Assembly: GCF_001431485.1 (NCBI RefSeq)
Contig: NZ_LDJM01000018.1
Location: 1-64,000 of the forward strand
Direction: 5' to 3'
Source: Stenotrophomonas ginsengisoli
GTDB taxonomy: Bacteria > Pseudomonadota > Gammaproteobacteria > Xanthomonadales > Xanthomonadaceae
Length of the DNA stretch: 64,000 nt
Shown here: in pieces, positions 44,794-53,900 of the stretch
Layout of the letters: each line of letters starts with the position of its first letter
How positions within the stretch are numbered: the first letter of the stretch is position 1
Position numbers and translations under genes: made by a program
The notes under the pieces: model-generated
Told to the model about the DNA's origin: nothing
What the model saw: the letters and a program-made list of their open reading frames with translations, nothing else
Databases searched by the model: none

Positions 44794-45261
44794 TCAGCGG
44801 TTGCCCAACAGGGTGTGGTTCAGGCGCAGGTTGCCGATCTGTTCGATGCGGGTGTCCAGCTCGGCCTGGTTGCCGGCGTTGAACCACAGCTGCACATACT
44901 GGTTCTTGGCCAGTTTGGTCACCGTGATGCGCCGGTACTGGGCCTGCTCGCTGTTGTCGGCGATCAGGTCCATGCGGTACCAGTGGATGGACTGGTCGGC
45001 AAAGCTGGCGCGCTCGGCGCGCAGGGCGCGGGCCAGGTGCAGGTTCGGCTCCTGGCCGGTGAGCATCAGGTTGAAGGCATCATTGCCGCTGTCATCGACT
45101 GCGCGGCACAGCACATAGCCGTCGCGCTGCTGCTGGTCCCACTGCAGGTTGCTGCCGCCGGGCAGGTCAGGGCAATGGGTGGGTGTTGGCTGCTGGGCGC
45201 TGGCCCCCAGGCTCATGGCCAACAGGCTGGACAGCATCAGACAGGATTGCAGGTAGTTCAC
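44794..45261 (-). CDS. Exported protein of unknown function
   Basis: A 155-residue protein with a signal peptide (MNYLQSCLMLSSLLAMSLGASA) and a small mature domain with two Cys (THCPDLPGG, GYVLCRAVDDSG) that could form a disulfide. I recognise no family. The start is GTG at 45261, with GGGAG 6 nt upstream. It lies between aqpZ and cstA on the same strand. Confidence 0.7.
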   Translation of the reverse strand: MNYLQSCLMLSSLLAMSLGASAQQPTPTHCPDLPGGSNLQWDQQQRDGYVLCRAVDDSGNDAFNLMLTGQEPNLHLARALRAERASFADQSIHWYRMDLIADNSEQAQYRRITVTKLAKNQYVQLWFNAGNQAELDTRIEQIGNLRLNHTLLGNR

Positions 45262-45529
45262 TTCGACTCCCGGTAAGCGTACGCGTAAGGTGAGCCGGGC
45301 CTGCGGGCAGGGCCACGCAATGCACCGGGTTGGCAACAGCGGTAAGGCGGTTACGGCAACTACAACGACGGACGTGGGGGCGTTGGTTGAAATGTGAACG
45401 CAACGTGTACGGATACTTGTAGCGCATTTGCGGCCAAGGTGCGAGAGGGATCGGGCCAATCTGCGTGCTGTGCATCGATTGCAGGCTGCGCCATGACGGA
45501 CGGTCGCCTTCCGGAGCCCGAAAACGACA
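45262..45529. other. Intergenic stretch upstream of the exported unknown gene
   Basis: About 270 bases. I see no supported gene, RNA or repeat; only an unremarkable AT-richer stretch around 45360-45425. Confidence 0.4.
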
Positions 45530-45569
45530 ACGCCCCGCACACCCGGCGCTGACCGGGCGGGCGGGGCGT
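45530..45569 (-). terminator. Terminator of aqpZ
   Basis: An outer 9-bp stem (45530-45538 with 45561-45569) enclosing a smaller cccgg/ccggg hairpin, with a T-containing tail (TTGTCGTTTT) on the minus strand. Confidence 0.7.
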
Positions 45570-45581
45570 CATGCGCGGCAA

Positions 45582-46304
45582 TCAGGCCTTGTCCTGGCCC
45601 AGCTGGCGGTAGATCGCGCCGCCGATCAGGCCGCCGATGATCGGTGCCACCCAGAACAGCCACAGCTGCGACAGCGCGCCGCTGCCGGCGAACAGGGCCA
45701 CAGCGGTGGAGCGGGCCGGGTTGACCGAGGTGTTGGTCACCGGGATGGAGATCAGGTGGATCAGGGTCAGGGCCAGGCCGATGGCAATCGGGGCGAAGCC
45801 GGCCGGTGCGCGCGCATGGGTGGCGCCCATGATCACGATGACGAACATGGCGGTGAGCACGATTTCGATCAGCGCTGCCGCGACCACGCTGTAGCCACCC
45901 GGCGACATGGCGCCGTAACCGTTGGTGGCAAAGGTGCCGGCCGCGGTCGGGTCAATGGCAAAGCCGTTCTGGCCGCTGGCGACCTGCAGCAGGATGAAGC
46001 CGGCCAGGGCGCCGCCGGCGACCTGGGCCACGATGTAGGGCAGCAGGTCACGGCCGTCGAAACGGCCGCCGGCCCACAGGCCGAAACTCACCGCCGGGTT
46101 GAAGTGGCCGCCGGAAATGTGGCCCAGGGCATAGGCACCGGTCAGTACGGTCAGGCCGAAGGCCAGCGACACACCAAGCAGGCCGATGCCCAGCGGATTG
46201 CCCGGGCCGCCGAAGTTGGCCGCCAGCACCGCGCTGCCGCAGCCGCCCAGGACCAGCCAGAAGGTGCCGATGAATTCGGCGGTCAAGCGTTTGCTCATGC
46301 CCAT
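45582..46304 (-). CDS. aqpZ: Aquaporin Z
   Basis: A 240-residue water channel with six TM helices. The two NPA boxes are in [13 protein letters not shown] and [14 protein letters not shown]; the N-terminal [20 protein letters not shown] is typical of AqpZ. The start could be ATG at 46304 or 46298. It is followed by a terminator. Confidence 0.96.
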   Translation of the reverse strand: MGMSKRLTAEFIGTFWLVLGGCGSAVLAANFGGPGNPLGIGLLGVSLAFGLTVLTGAYALGHISGGHFNPAVSFGLWAGGRFDGRDLLPYIVAQVAGGALAGFILLQVASGQNGFAIDPTAAGTFATNGYGAMSPGGYSVVAAALIEIVLTAMFVIVIMGATHARAPAGFAPIAIGLALTLIHLISIPVTNTSVNPARSTAVALFAGSGALSQLWLFWVAPIIGGLIGGAIYRQLGQDKA

Positions 46305-46444
46305 TGCAGGTACCTCGGTCGGGAAAGGATGTCTGCCGCATCATGGGCTGGCGTCAGCCGCTTGGGAAGTGGTCGGCCGCAGGCGGGGTGATCGGCAACG
46401 GGTACAATCCTTCTCTTCTTGAACCTGTCCTTCGGAGACTTGCA

Positions 46445-47194
46445 GTGACCCGTACCCTCGTGCTGTTGCGCCACGGCCAGAGCCAGTGGAATTTGGAAAA
46501 CCGTTTCACCGGCTGGGTGGATGTGGACCTGACCGAGAAGGGGCGTGCCGAAGCGGTGGCTGCCGGTGAGGTGATGCGTGCCGAAGGCCTGCAGTTCGAT
46601 GTGGCCCACACCTCGGTGCTCAAGCGCGCCATCCGCACCCTGCAGGGTGCGCTGGGGGCGATGGATCAGGATTGGCTGCCGGTCAACAAGACCTGGCGCT
46701 TGAACGAGCGCCACTACGGCGCACTGCAGGGCCTGGACAAAGCCGAGACGGCGGCCAAGCACGGCGAGGACCAGGTCAAGGTGTGGCGTCGTTCCTATGA
46801 CATTCCGCCGCCGGCAATGGATCTGGCCGACCCGGGCCACCCGGCCAATGACCGCCGTTATGCCGGCCTGGATGCCGCCGCCCTGCCGGGCACCGAGTCG
46901 CTGGCCACCACCCTGGAGCGCGTGCTGCCGTATTGGCATGACGCCATCGCTCCGCAGCTCAAGGCAGGCAAGACCGTGCTGGTCACTGCCCACGGCAATT
47001 CGCTGCGCGCGCTGTACAAGTACCTCACCGGTGCCAGCGAGGCGGAAATCCTGGAAGTGAACATCCCCACCGGCATGCCGTTGAAGTTCGAGCTGGATGA
47101 CAACCTGAAGGTCATCAGCTGGCGCTACCTGGGCGATGAGGAGGCTGCCAAGGCGGCCGCCGAAGCCGTGGCCAACCAGGGCAAGGCCAAGTAA
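46445..47194 (+). CDS. gpmA: 2,3-bisphosphoglycerate-dependent phosphoglycerate mutase
   Basis: A 249-residue glycolytic enzyme interconverting 3- and 2-phosphoglycerate. The phospho-His is in [11 protein letters not shown], with [32 protein letters not shown] and [16 protein letters not shown]. The start is GTG at 46445 with GGAGA 6 nt upstream. It looks monocistronic and ends at a strong terminator. Confidence 0.96.
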   Translation: MTRTLVLLRHGQSQWNLENRFTGWVDVDLTEKGRAEAVAAGEVMRAEGLQFDVAHTSVLKRAIRTLQGALGAMDQDWLPVNKTWRLNERHYGALQGLDKAETAAKHGEDQVKVWRRSYDIPPPAMDLADPGHPANDRRYAGLDAAALPGTESLATTLERVLPYWHDAIAPQLKAGKTVLVTAHGNSLRALYKYLTGASEAEILEVNIPTGMPLKFELDDNLKVISWRYLGDEEAAKAAAEAVANQGKAK

Positions 47195-47220
47195 GGCGTC
47201 GTCAACGCACTGGTGGAAAA

Positions 47221-47246
47221 ACAAACCCGGCCAAGGCCGGGTTTGT
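47221..47246. terminator. Bidirectional terminator between gpmA and the exported unknown gene
   Basis: A perfect 12-bp stem (47221-47232 with 47235-47246) and 2-nt core loop. On the minus strand it is followed by TTTTTCC, on the plus strand by tgta. Confidence 0.8.
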
Positions 47247-47272
47247 TGTATGCGCAAGCGACTGAGGGGCCA

Positions 47273-47836
47273 TCAACCCGGTTGGACCGCGCACTTGAGG
47301 TAGTTGTCCATTACCGCCTGCCAGGACGCGGCGGGATCAAAGCCGGCGACCAGGTCCGGCGCGTTGCCTCCGGTGAACTGACGCATGCCGTGGTTGATCA
47401 TCCACGACGGGTGATAGGTGGGTGGGCCGATGCTGGCCACGGCCTGGCACAGCGGGGCGCGTTTGCCGGGATCGGCGGACAGCTCGGTGATGATGCCCAT
47501 GAAACGATCGTGATCTGCCTCTCCCAGGGCCTCACGCAACTGCATTTCCAGTGCGCTACTGGCTTGGTGGGCGGTGGTGTCGGCTACCCGGGCGCGGTCA
47601 AAACGGCCGTAGGCGGTACCCAGGAAATACAGTGGCAGGACCGGTGCCGCCTGGCCATCACGCAGGCAGTTGAGCATGGAGCGGTACAGCTGCGGTGGAG
47701 ACATGGTCCGGCTGTCGGCTGACAGCGGCAGGCACGCCGCTGGATCGTGGGTGTCGGTGGCAGGCGAGGCATTGGCCACGCCTGCCAGTGGCAGGATCAG
47801 TACGGCGGTGGCCAGAAGGCGGGTGTGCAGCTGCAT
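47273..47836 (-). CDS. Exported protein of unknown function
   Basis: A 188-residue protein with a signal peptide (LLATAVLILPLAGVANA) and a helical mature part with four Cys (AACLPLSAD, MLNCLRDG, APLCQAVAS, YLKCAVQPG), which could form two disulfides. I recognise no family. AAGGAG lies 7 nt before the ATG. It is alone between gpmA and the HD-GYP gene. Confidence 0.8.
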   Translation of the reverse strand: MQLHTRLLATAVLILPLAGVANASPATDTHDPAACLPLSADSRTMSPPQLYRSMLNCLRDGQAAPVLPLYFLGTAYGRFDRARVADTTAHQASSALEMQLREALGEADHDRFMGIITELSADPGKRAPLCQAVASIGPPTYHPSWMINHGMRQFTGGNAPDLVAGFDPAASWQAVMDNYLKCAVQPG

Positions 47837-47936
47837 GCGGTCACTCCTTGCAGGGTGGGCGAACGGTCCGTCGCCCGGCCACTTTAGGGCACGCCGCCTG
47901 CAGCCTGTATGCACGGATGTGACGGGCTGCGCATTT

Positions 47937-48548
47937 TCAGCTTTCGGTGCTGCTGCCCATCTGCTCCATGAAGCAGCGTGTCACCCGCGGATCCAGACGA
48001 GTGCCTGCTTCGCTGGCGAGGATCGCCAGTGCCTTGTCCATCGGCATGCCCGGGCGGTAGGGGCGGTCAGTGACCATGGCGTCATAACCATCGACCACGG
48101 ACAGGATGCGTGCAGGCAGGGTGATCTGTTCGCCGGCCAGACCATCGGGATAGCCACTGCCGTCCCAGGCCTCGTGGTGCTGGCGGATGATGCAGGCCAC
48201 TGCCGCCGCGTCATCCCGGCCGGTGGCCAGGAAAACCCGCTCGCCGCGGACGGGGTGGCTGCGCATGATGGCCATTTCGCTGGCATCCAGGCGTCCGGGC
48301 TTGAGCAATACCGCGTCGGGAATGCCGATCTTGCCGATGTCGTGGAAGCGCGCGGCCAGTATCAGCTGGGCCAGCTCCTTCTCGTTCAAGCCCAGCCGTT
48401 GGCCCAGGGCCTGGGCCAGCTGGCAGACACGGTTGCAGTGCACGTTGGTGTAGGCATCACGCTCATGCAATGCCGTGGTCAGGACAAGTACCGAGGCAGA
48501 CAGGTCTTCGGTATCGATGGGGCAGGCAGCAGAATCCAGTTCGAACAT
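47937..48548 (-). CDS. Stand-alone HD-GYP domain protein (putative c-di-GMP phosphodiesterase)
   Basis: A 203-residue protein that is one HD-GYP domain with a short N-terminus. Catalytic features are present: FHDIGKIGIPD, RSHPVRGERV, HHEAWDGSGYPDGL and SVVDGYDAMVTDRPYR. It should hydrolyse cyclic di-GMP. There is no REC or PAS domain attached, so input must come from elsewhere. ATG at 48548 has only a weak ribosome binding site. A tandem repeat lies upstream. Confidence 0.9.
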   Translation of the reverse strand: MFELDSAACPIDTEDLSASVLVLTTALHERDAYTNVHCNRVCQLAQALGQRLGLNEKELAQLILAARFHDIGKIGIPDAVLLKPGRLDASEMAIMRSHPVRGERVFLATGRDDAAAVACIIRQHHEAWDGSGYPDGLAGEQITLPARILSVVDGYDAMVTDRPYRPGMPMDKALAILASEAGTRLDPRVTRCFMEQMGSSTES

Positions 48549-48706
48549 AATCTCGCTGCGGGTGGGGGAACACGCAGCGTTTGCAGGTGGGGTGGGCAAG
48601 TCTACCGGCTGGACGATGCGCCGTGGCAGCTTGAAAACGCGGCAATTCAGCTGTTTGCCGGATGCAAGGGGAATGCCGGACTGCAGCGGGCGGCGGGCTA
48701 AGAGTA

Positions 48707-48783
48707 ACGAGTGAAGAGCAACGAGTAACGAGTAAAGAGTGAAGGGCAACGAGCAACGAGTAAAGAGTGAAGGGCAACGAGCA
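48707..48783. repeat. Short tandem repeat between mfd and the HD-GYP gene
   Basis: Two perfect 28-bp copies in tandem (48728-48755 and 48756-48783) preceded by a degenerate, shorter copy (48707-48727). The unit is purine-rich, made of gagtaa/gagcaac words. Not coding in any supported frame. Confidence 0.85.
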
Positions 48784-48794
48784 ACGAGGGACGG

Positions 48795-48828
48795 GTAGCG
48801 CCGTGCAGCAGGGGGGCCTGCTGCACGG
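48795..48828. repeat. REP/SMAG-like palindrome or mfd terminator
   Basis: A perfect 12-bp stem (48801-48812 with 48817-48828) with a gggg loop, preceded by GTAG at 48795-48798. GTAG followed by a stem-loop is the layout of Stenotrophomonas/Xanthomonas REP elements. It lies 16 nt past the mfd stop codon and could also act as its terminator, although no T run follows on the minus strand. Confidence 0.5.
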
Positions 48829-48844
48829 TGTGCCTGTCAGCGGA

Positions 48845-51800
48845 TTACTGCGGGCCCGGGCTCAGGGTGGTCAGCAGCGCACGGGCGGCATTGAAGCGGT
48901 CTTCGGCTTCGGGCAGCGGATGCTTGATGCGCAGTTTGTCCGGGCCATCCATCTGGTACAGCTTGGGCTGCTTCTGGATCATGGTGATCACCGCCAGCGG
49001 ATCCACGTTGGGCTGGCTGTTGAACACGATGCGGCCACCGTTCTCGCCCAGTTCCAGTTTGGTGATGCCCAGGGCATCGGCCTGCAGCTTGAGCTCGGCA
49101 ATGGCAAACAGGTGCTTGGTGGCATCGGGCAACAGGCCGAAGCGGTCGATCATCTCCACCTGCAGCTCGCGCAGGGCCGCACTGTCGCGCGCACTGGAAA
49201 TGCGCTTGTACAGGGTCAGGCGGGTGTGCACGTCAGGCAGGTAGTCATCCGGGATCAGCGAGGGCACGTTGAGAGTGACATCGGCGCCGCGCGCTTCCTC
49301 GCCCAGGTCCACGCTGGTCAGCTTGCCCGAGCGGATCGCCTTGACCGCCCGTTCGAGCATCTCGGTGTACAGGCTGAAGCCGATCTCGGCCATCTGCCCG
49401 CTCTGGTCCTCGCCCAGCAGTTCGCCGGCACCACGGATTTCCAGGTCGTGGGTGGCCAGGGTGAAGCCGGCGCCCAGCTCGTCCATCGAGGCGATTGCTT
49501 CCAGACGCTTGTGCGCATCGGCGGTGATCGCCTTCTTGTCCGGCGGGATCACCAGGTAGGCGTAGGCGCGGTGGTGCGAACGGCCGACGCGGCCACGCAG
49601 CTGGTGCAGCTGGGCCAGGCCGAACTTGTCGGCGCGGTTGATGATGATGGTGTTGGCGTTGGGGATGTCGATGCCCGACTCGATGATGGTGGTGGCCAGC
49701 AGCACGTTGAAGCGTTGCTTCTGGAAATCCAGCATCACCCGTTCCAGCTCGCGCTCAGGCATCTGCCCATGGGCAATGCCGATGCGCGCCTCGGGCACCA
49801 GCTCGGACAGCTCGCGCTGCATGCGCCCGATCGATTCCACATCGTTGTGCAGGAAGTACAGCTGGCCACCGCGGCCCAGCTCGCGCTGGAAGGCCTCGCG
49901 CAGCAGGGTGTTGTCCCAGCCGGTGATGAAGGTCTTGACCGCCAGGCGGTTGGCCGGCGCGGTGGCGATGATGGACAGGTCACGCAGCCCGGCCATGGCC
50001 ATGTTGAGCGTGCGCGGAATCGGGGTGGCGGTCAGGGTCAGCAGGTGCACATTGGCCCGCAGGGCCTTCAGGCCTTCCTTCTGGCGTACGCCGAAGCGCT
50101 GTTCCTCGTCCACGATCACCAGGCCCAGATCACGGAACTTCACATCCGGCTGCAGCAGGCGGTGGGTGCCGACGATCACATCGATGGTGCCTTCGGCCAC
50201 CTTGTCCAGCGCGGCCTTGATCTCCTTGGTCGACTTGAAGCGCGAGAGCACTTCCACCCGCAGCGGCCAGTCGGCGAAACGGTCGGCAAAATTGCGGTAG
50301 TGCTGCTCGGCCAGCAGGGTGGTGGGTACCAGTACCGCCACCTGCTTGCCGGAACTGGCTGCGGCAAAGGCCGCACGCACGGCGACCTCGGTCTTGCCGA
50401 AGCCCACATCACCGCACACCACCCGGTCCATCGGCTGGCTGGATTGCAGGTCGCGCAAGCTGGCTTCGATGGCCGCCAGCTGATCCGGGGTTTCCTCGAA
50501 CGGGAAGGTGGCGGCGAACGGCTCGTACATGGCGCGGTCGATCTTCAGCGCCAGCCCGGCCCGGGCCTGACGACGGGCCTGGATCTCCAGCAGCTCGGCG
50601 GCCACATCGCGGATCTTTTCGGCCGCCTTCTTCCTGGCCTTGGTCCACTGCTCGCCGCCCAGTGAATGCAGCGGGGCGGTTTCCGGCGAGGCGCCGGAGT
50701 AACGGTTGATCAGGTGCAGCTGGGCCACCGGCACATACAGCCGGTCGCCCTTGGCGTATTCGATTTCCAGGAACTCGCCGGGCATGCCGCCCACGTCCAT
50801 GGTTACAAGGCCGCGGTAACGGCCCACACCGTGGTCCTCATGGACGATCGGCGAACCTTCGCTGAGCTCGCCCAGGTCACGGATGATCGCTTCCGGCTCA
50901 CGCCCGCTGCGGCGGTTGCGGCGCGGGTTGCCGGCACGCTCGGGGAACAGCTGGCGCTCGGTGAGCACGGCAATGGCCGGTGCCTCCAGCGCAAAGCCGT
51001 CTTCCAGCGGGGCCACGGTGATGGCAAAGGGCTGCTTGCCGTCGAGGAAGGCCTCCAGCGTCGGCACCACGGCCGGCTTGAGTTCGCCGGCCGCAAGGAC
51101 CTCGAGCAGGGCCTCGCGGCGGCCGGCGGTATCGGCGGCAACCAGCACGCGGCCGTTGTAGCCCTCCAGGAAGCTGCGCAGGGCACTGCCGGCGGCCACA
51201 TGCGGGGCGGCGATCGGCAGCGGCGGCAGGGCGATGTCGCCCAGCGCGTGGGCCTGCTCGTGGCGCAGGTGGCCCGGCGGGCAGACTTCGATCCGCGGCA
51301 GGGTGTTGAGGCGTTCGCGCAGCTGCTCCGGCGGCAGGTAGAGCTCGGCCGGCGGCAGCAACGGGCGCTCGACATCATGCCGGCGCTGCTCATAGCGCTG
51401 CTTGGTTTGTTCCCAGAACGCATCGGCCGCTTCCACCGTGCCCGGGGCGACCACGCTCATCACGTTGCCGGGCAGGTAGTCCAGCAGGCTGGCGGTATCG
51501 CGGTAAAACAGCGGCAAGTAGTACTCGATGCCGGCCGGCAGGGTGTGTGCCTTCAGGTCCTGATACAGCGGGCTGCGTCGGGTATCGACGTCAAAGCGTT
51601 CGCGCAGCGCATCCATCGCCCGGGACAGGGCGGCGTTATCGCTGGGCACCTCGCGCCCGGGCAGCAGGCGTACCTGCTTGACCGGGTCCTGCGAGCGCTG
51701 GCTTTCCGGGTCGAACAGGCGGATGGTGTCGATCTCGTCATCCAGCAGCTCGATGCGCAGCGGCGCGTCCACGCCCATCGGGAATACATCGAGCAGGCCG

Positions 51801-52318
51801 CCGCGCACGGCGAAATCGCCCGGGTCCATCACCTGCGGCACATGGCGGTAGCCGGCCGCTTCGAGCCGGCGCTTTTCCGCGTCCATGTCCAGGCGCTGGC
51901 CCAGCTTGAGGTCAAAGCTGTTGCCGGCGATATGGGCCACCGGGGCCAGGCGTTGCAGCAGGGTCTGCACCGGAACCACCACGATGCCGCGCGCAAGCGT
52001 CGGCAGCCGGTTCAGGGCAGCCAGGCGCTGGCTGATGATCTCCGGGTGCGGGCTGAACTGGTCGTAGGGCAGGGTTTCCCAGTCCGGGAAGGCAATCACC
52101 GGCAGCTGGGACGGGTCACCGCCAACCACGGCCAGGTCGGCCAGCAGCTGCTGCGCGCTCTGGTTGTCGCGGGCGACCAGCAGCAGCGGGCCATCATGGG
52201 CACGCGCAGCGGCGGCGATATACCAGGCCAGGGCCGAGGGCGAGGACGGGGCGCGCCACCAGGCGCGGGCTTGGCCGGCACGCGGAAGCGGCGGCGAGGG
52301 GAGGCGATCGTGCGACAT
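48845..52318 (-). CDS. mfd: Transcription-repair coupling factor Mfd
   Basis: A 1157-residue ATP-dependent translocase that removes stalled RNA polymerase and recruits UvrA. The N-terminal UvrB-homology region includes FPDWETLPYDQFSPHPEIIS; the RNA polymerase interaction domain has VHEDHGVGRYRGL; the RecG-like motor has Walker A CGDVGFGKTEVAVRAAF, DEEQRFGV, LTLTATPIPRTL and GRVGRSHHRAYAY. Full length. Confidence 0.97.
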   Translation of the reverse strand: MSHDRLPSPPLPRAGQARAWWRAPSSPSALAWYIAAAARAHDGPLLLVARDNQSAQQLLADLAVVGGDPSQLPVIAFPDWETLPYDQFSPHPEIISQRLAALNRLPTLARGIVVVPVQTLLQRLAPVAHIAGNSFDLKLGQRLDMDAEKRRLEAAGYRHVPQVMDPGDFAVRGGLLDVFPMGVDAPLRIELLDDEIDTIRLFDPESQRSQDPVKQVRLLPGREVPSDNAALSRAMDALRERFDVDTRRSPLYQDLKAHTLPAGIEYYLPLFYRDTASLLDYLPGNVMSVVAPGTVEAADAFWEQTKQRYEQRRHDVERPLLPPAELYLPPEQLRERLNTLPRIEVCPPGHLRHEQAHALGDIALPPLPIAAPHVAAGSALRSFLEGYNGRVLVAADTAGRREALLEVLAAGELKPAVVPTLEAFLDGKQPFAITVAPLEDGFALEAPAIAVLTERQLFPERAGNPRRNRRSGREPEAIIRDLGELSEGSPIVHEDHGVGRYRGLVTMDVGGMPGEFLEIEYAKGDRLYVPVAQLHLINRYSGASPETAPLHSLGGEQWTKARKKAAEKIRDVAAELLEIQARRQARAGLALKIDRAMYEPFAATFPFEETPDQLAAIEASLRDLQSSQPMDRVVCGDVGFGKTEVAVRAAFAAASSGKQVAVLVPTTLLAEQHYRNFADRFADWPLRVEVLSRFKSTKEIKAALDKVAEGTIDVIVGTHRLLQPDVKFRDLGLVIVDEEQRFGVRQKEGLKALRANVHLLTLTATPIPRTLNMAMAGLRDLSIIATAPANRLAVKTFITGWDNTLLREAFQRELGRGGQLYFLHNDVESIGRMQRELSELVPEARIGIAHGQMPERELERVMLDFQKQRFNVLLATTIIESGIDIPNANTIIINRADKFGLAQLHQLRGRVGRSHHRAYAYLVIPPDKKAITADAHKRLEAIASMDELGAGFTLATHDLEIRGAGELLGEDQSGQMAEIGFSLYTEMLERAVKAIRSGKLTSVDLGEEARGADVTLNVPSLIPDDYLPDVHTRLTLYKRISSARDSAALRELQVEMIDRFGLLPDATKHLFAIAELKLQADALGITKLELGENGGRIVFNSQPNVDPLAVITMIQKQPKLYQMDGPDKLRIKHPLPEAEDRFNAARALLTTLSPGPQ

Positions 52319-52351
52319 GACCGGCCGATCTTAGCAGACCGGCCGGGGGGC

Positions 52352-52900
52352 TCAGGCATCCAGTTCCAGCACCATGCGCACCAGCCCGCTGGCGGTGCCG
52401 GGGGGGGTGTCCACGCGCACGAAACCCAGCGAGGCGGCCAGCTGCAGCATCGGCACGTTGTCCTCGGCCACGTAGCCGTAGAGGCGGTCCAGGTACTTGC
52501 CGCGCGCCCATTTGACCAGCTTGCGCATCAGCTGGCGCCCCAGGCCCTGACCGGCCAGGAAGCGGCTGACCAGGATGGCGTATTCGGCCTCGCGGGTGCC
52601 GGGAATGATGCTGGCCCGGGCAATCGCGCCGACCACCGCTTCGCCCGGGGCTTCCGGTTCGGCGGCCACCAGGCAGATCTCGGTCTTCGGGTTGGGATGG
52701 GTCAGACGCTCGGCGGTCTGGTCGGACAGTTCGTTGACCGCCTGCAGGAAGCGGTCACGCACTTCTTCGGGGCCGAACAGCGAGAAGGCGCCCTGCAGTG
52801 GTGCGGCATCCTCCGGCCGGATGGGGCGGATCAGCAGCTCGCGGCCACTGGGTGCCTTGAAATGTTCATGCCATGGCGGCATGCGGTTGCGGGTTGCCAT
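52352..52900 (-). CDS. GNAT family N-acetyltransferase (Pat-like C-terminal domain type)
   Basis: A 182-residue GNAT domain. RPEDAAPLQGAFSLFGPEEVRDRF and EYAILVSRFLAGQGLGRQLM resemble the acetyltransferase part of Pat/YfiQ protein acetyltransferases, but there is no acyl-CoA synthetase-like part. ATG at 52900 is chosen; the upstream extension runs through the inverted repeat. It is 33 nt upstream of mfd in the same direction. Confidence 0.85.
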   Translation of the reverse strand: MATRNRMPPWHEHFKAPSGRELLIRPIRPEDAAPLQGAFSLFGPEEVRDRFLQAVNELSDQTAERLTHPNPKTEICLVAAEPEAPGEAVVGAIARASIIPGTREAEYAILVSRFLAGQGLGRQLMRKLVKWARGKYLDRLYGYVAEDNVPMLQLAASLGFVRVDTPPGTASGLVRMVLELDA

Positions 52901-52950
52901 CGTCCGGACAGCTCCAGGGGGATTGGGCGGATTCTGGCACTGCCAACCCC

Positions 52951-52978
52951 GATGGATTGTGAATATGCACAATCCATC
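52951..52978. repeat. Perfect 11-bp inverted repeat upstream of the GNAT gene
   Basis: Arms gatggattgtg (52951-52961) and cacaatccatc (52968-52978) with a 6-nt AT-rich spacer. It lies 51 nt upstream of the GNAT start and 18 nt past the rlmJ stop. It may be an operator or a transcript hairpin; no T run follows. Confidence 0.6.
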
Positions 52979-52996
52979 GCCTGCCGGGGGGCGGCC

Positions 52997-53854
52997 TCAG
53001 ACCGGGGCCTTGAGCCAGTCCAGTTTGTGGCTGCCGCCGGCGTTGGCCAGATGGGCGCGCAGCGAGGCCAGGGCCGGGGCCAGCACCTGGTCGAACTGGT
53101 AGGGGGCATTGAGCAGGAGCATGCCGCTGCCATTCAGACGCAGCGGAGAGTCATCCGGGTGCACCATCAATTCGGCGATCAGGGCCGAACGCACCGGCAG
53201 TTTCAGGCAGGCGCGGAAGAACGGCTGCAGGGTGCGGCGCTGCTTGATCGGGTACCAGATCACGAACATGCCCTGCGGCCAGCGGGCCAGGCCATCGGCC
53301 ACGGCCTCGACGATGCGCGGGTATTCGGCCTGCTGGTCCTCGTAGGGCGGGTCGATCAGGACCACGCCGCGGCCGATCTTCTTGCCCTCGGCCTTGGGCG
53401 GCAGGAAGGCGCGCATGCCGGCATAGCCGTCACCACCACGCACCTGGATGCGGCTGTCGCCGGCAAACAGGGATTTGAGGGTCTGCAGTTCCTCGGCCTG
53501 TACCTCGCACACGCCCATGCGGTCGTGCTCGCGCAGGTAGCGGCTGGCCAGCAGCGGCGAGCCGGGGTAGGTGACCAGGGTGCCCGGTTCGTTGTCGGCC
53601 TGTACCGCCTTGAGGTAGCGCTCCACCGCTTCGGGCAGGCGCGGGGCGTCCATCAGCTTGAGTACGCCCTCGCTGGCTTCGCCGGTCTTGCGGCTTTCCT
53701 CGCTGTGCAGCAGGTAGCGGCCGGCGCCACCGTGGGTGTCGAGGACGAAGAACGGGCTGTCCTTGCGCTGCATCTGGTCAAGCAGGGCAAGCACGGTGAC
53801 GTGCTTGAGGACATCGGCATGGTTGCCGGCATGGAAGGCGTGGCGATAATTCAT
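52997..53854 (-). CDS. rlmJ: 23S rRNA (adenine-2030-N6)-methyltransferase RlmJ
   Basis: A 285-residue SAM-dependent methyltransferase. The N-terminus MNYRHAFHAGNHADVLKHV is diagnostic; VLDTHGGAGRYLL is the SAM site and LIDPPYEDQQAEYPRI carries the DPPY catalytic motif. It methylates A2030 of 23S rRNA. It diverges from creB. Confidence 0.96.
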   Translation of the reverse strand: MNYRHAFHAGNHADVLKHVTVLALLDQMQRKDSPFFVLDTHGGAGRYLLHSEESRKTGEASEGVLKLMDAPRLPEAVERYLKAVQADNEPGTLVTYPGSPLLASRYLREHDRMGVCEVQAEELQTLKSLFAGDSRIQVRGGDGYAGMRAFLPPKAEGKKIGRGVVLIDPPYEDQQAEYPRIVEAVADGLARWPQGMFVIWYPIKQRRTLQPFFRACLKLPVRSALIAELMVHPDDSPLRLNGSGMLLLNAPYQFDQVLAPALASLRAHLANAGGSHKLDWLKAPV

Positions 53855-53900
53855 GGGCGCAAGTGTACGGGCAGGCGCCGGTGCCAGCTATGCTGGGACG

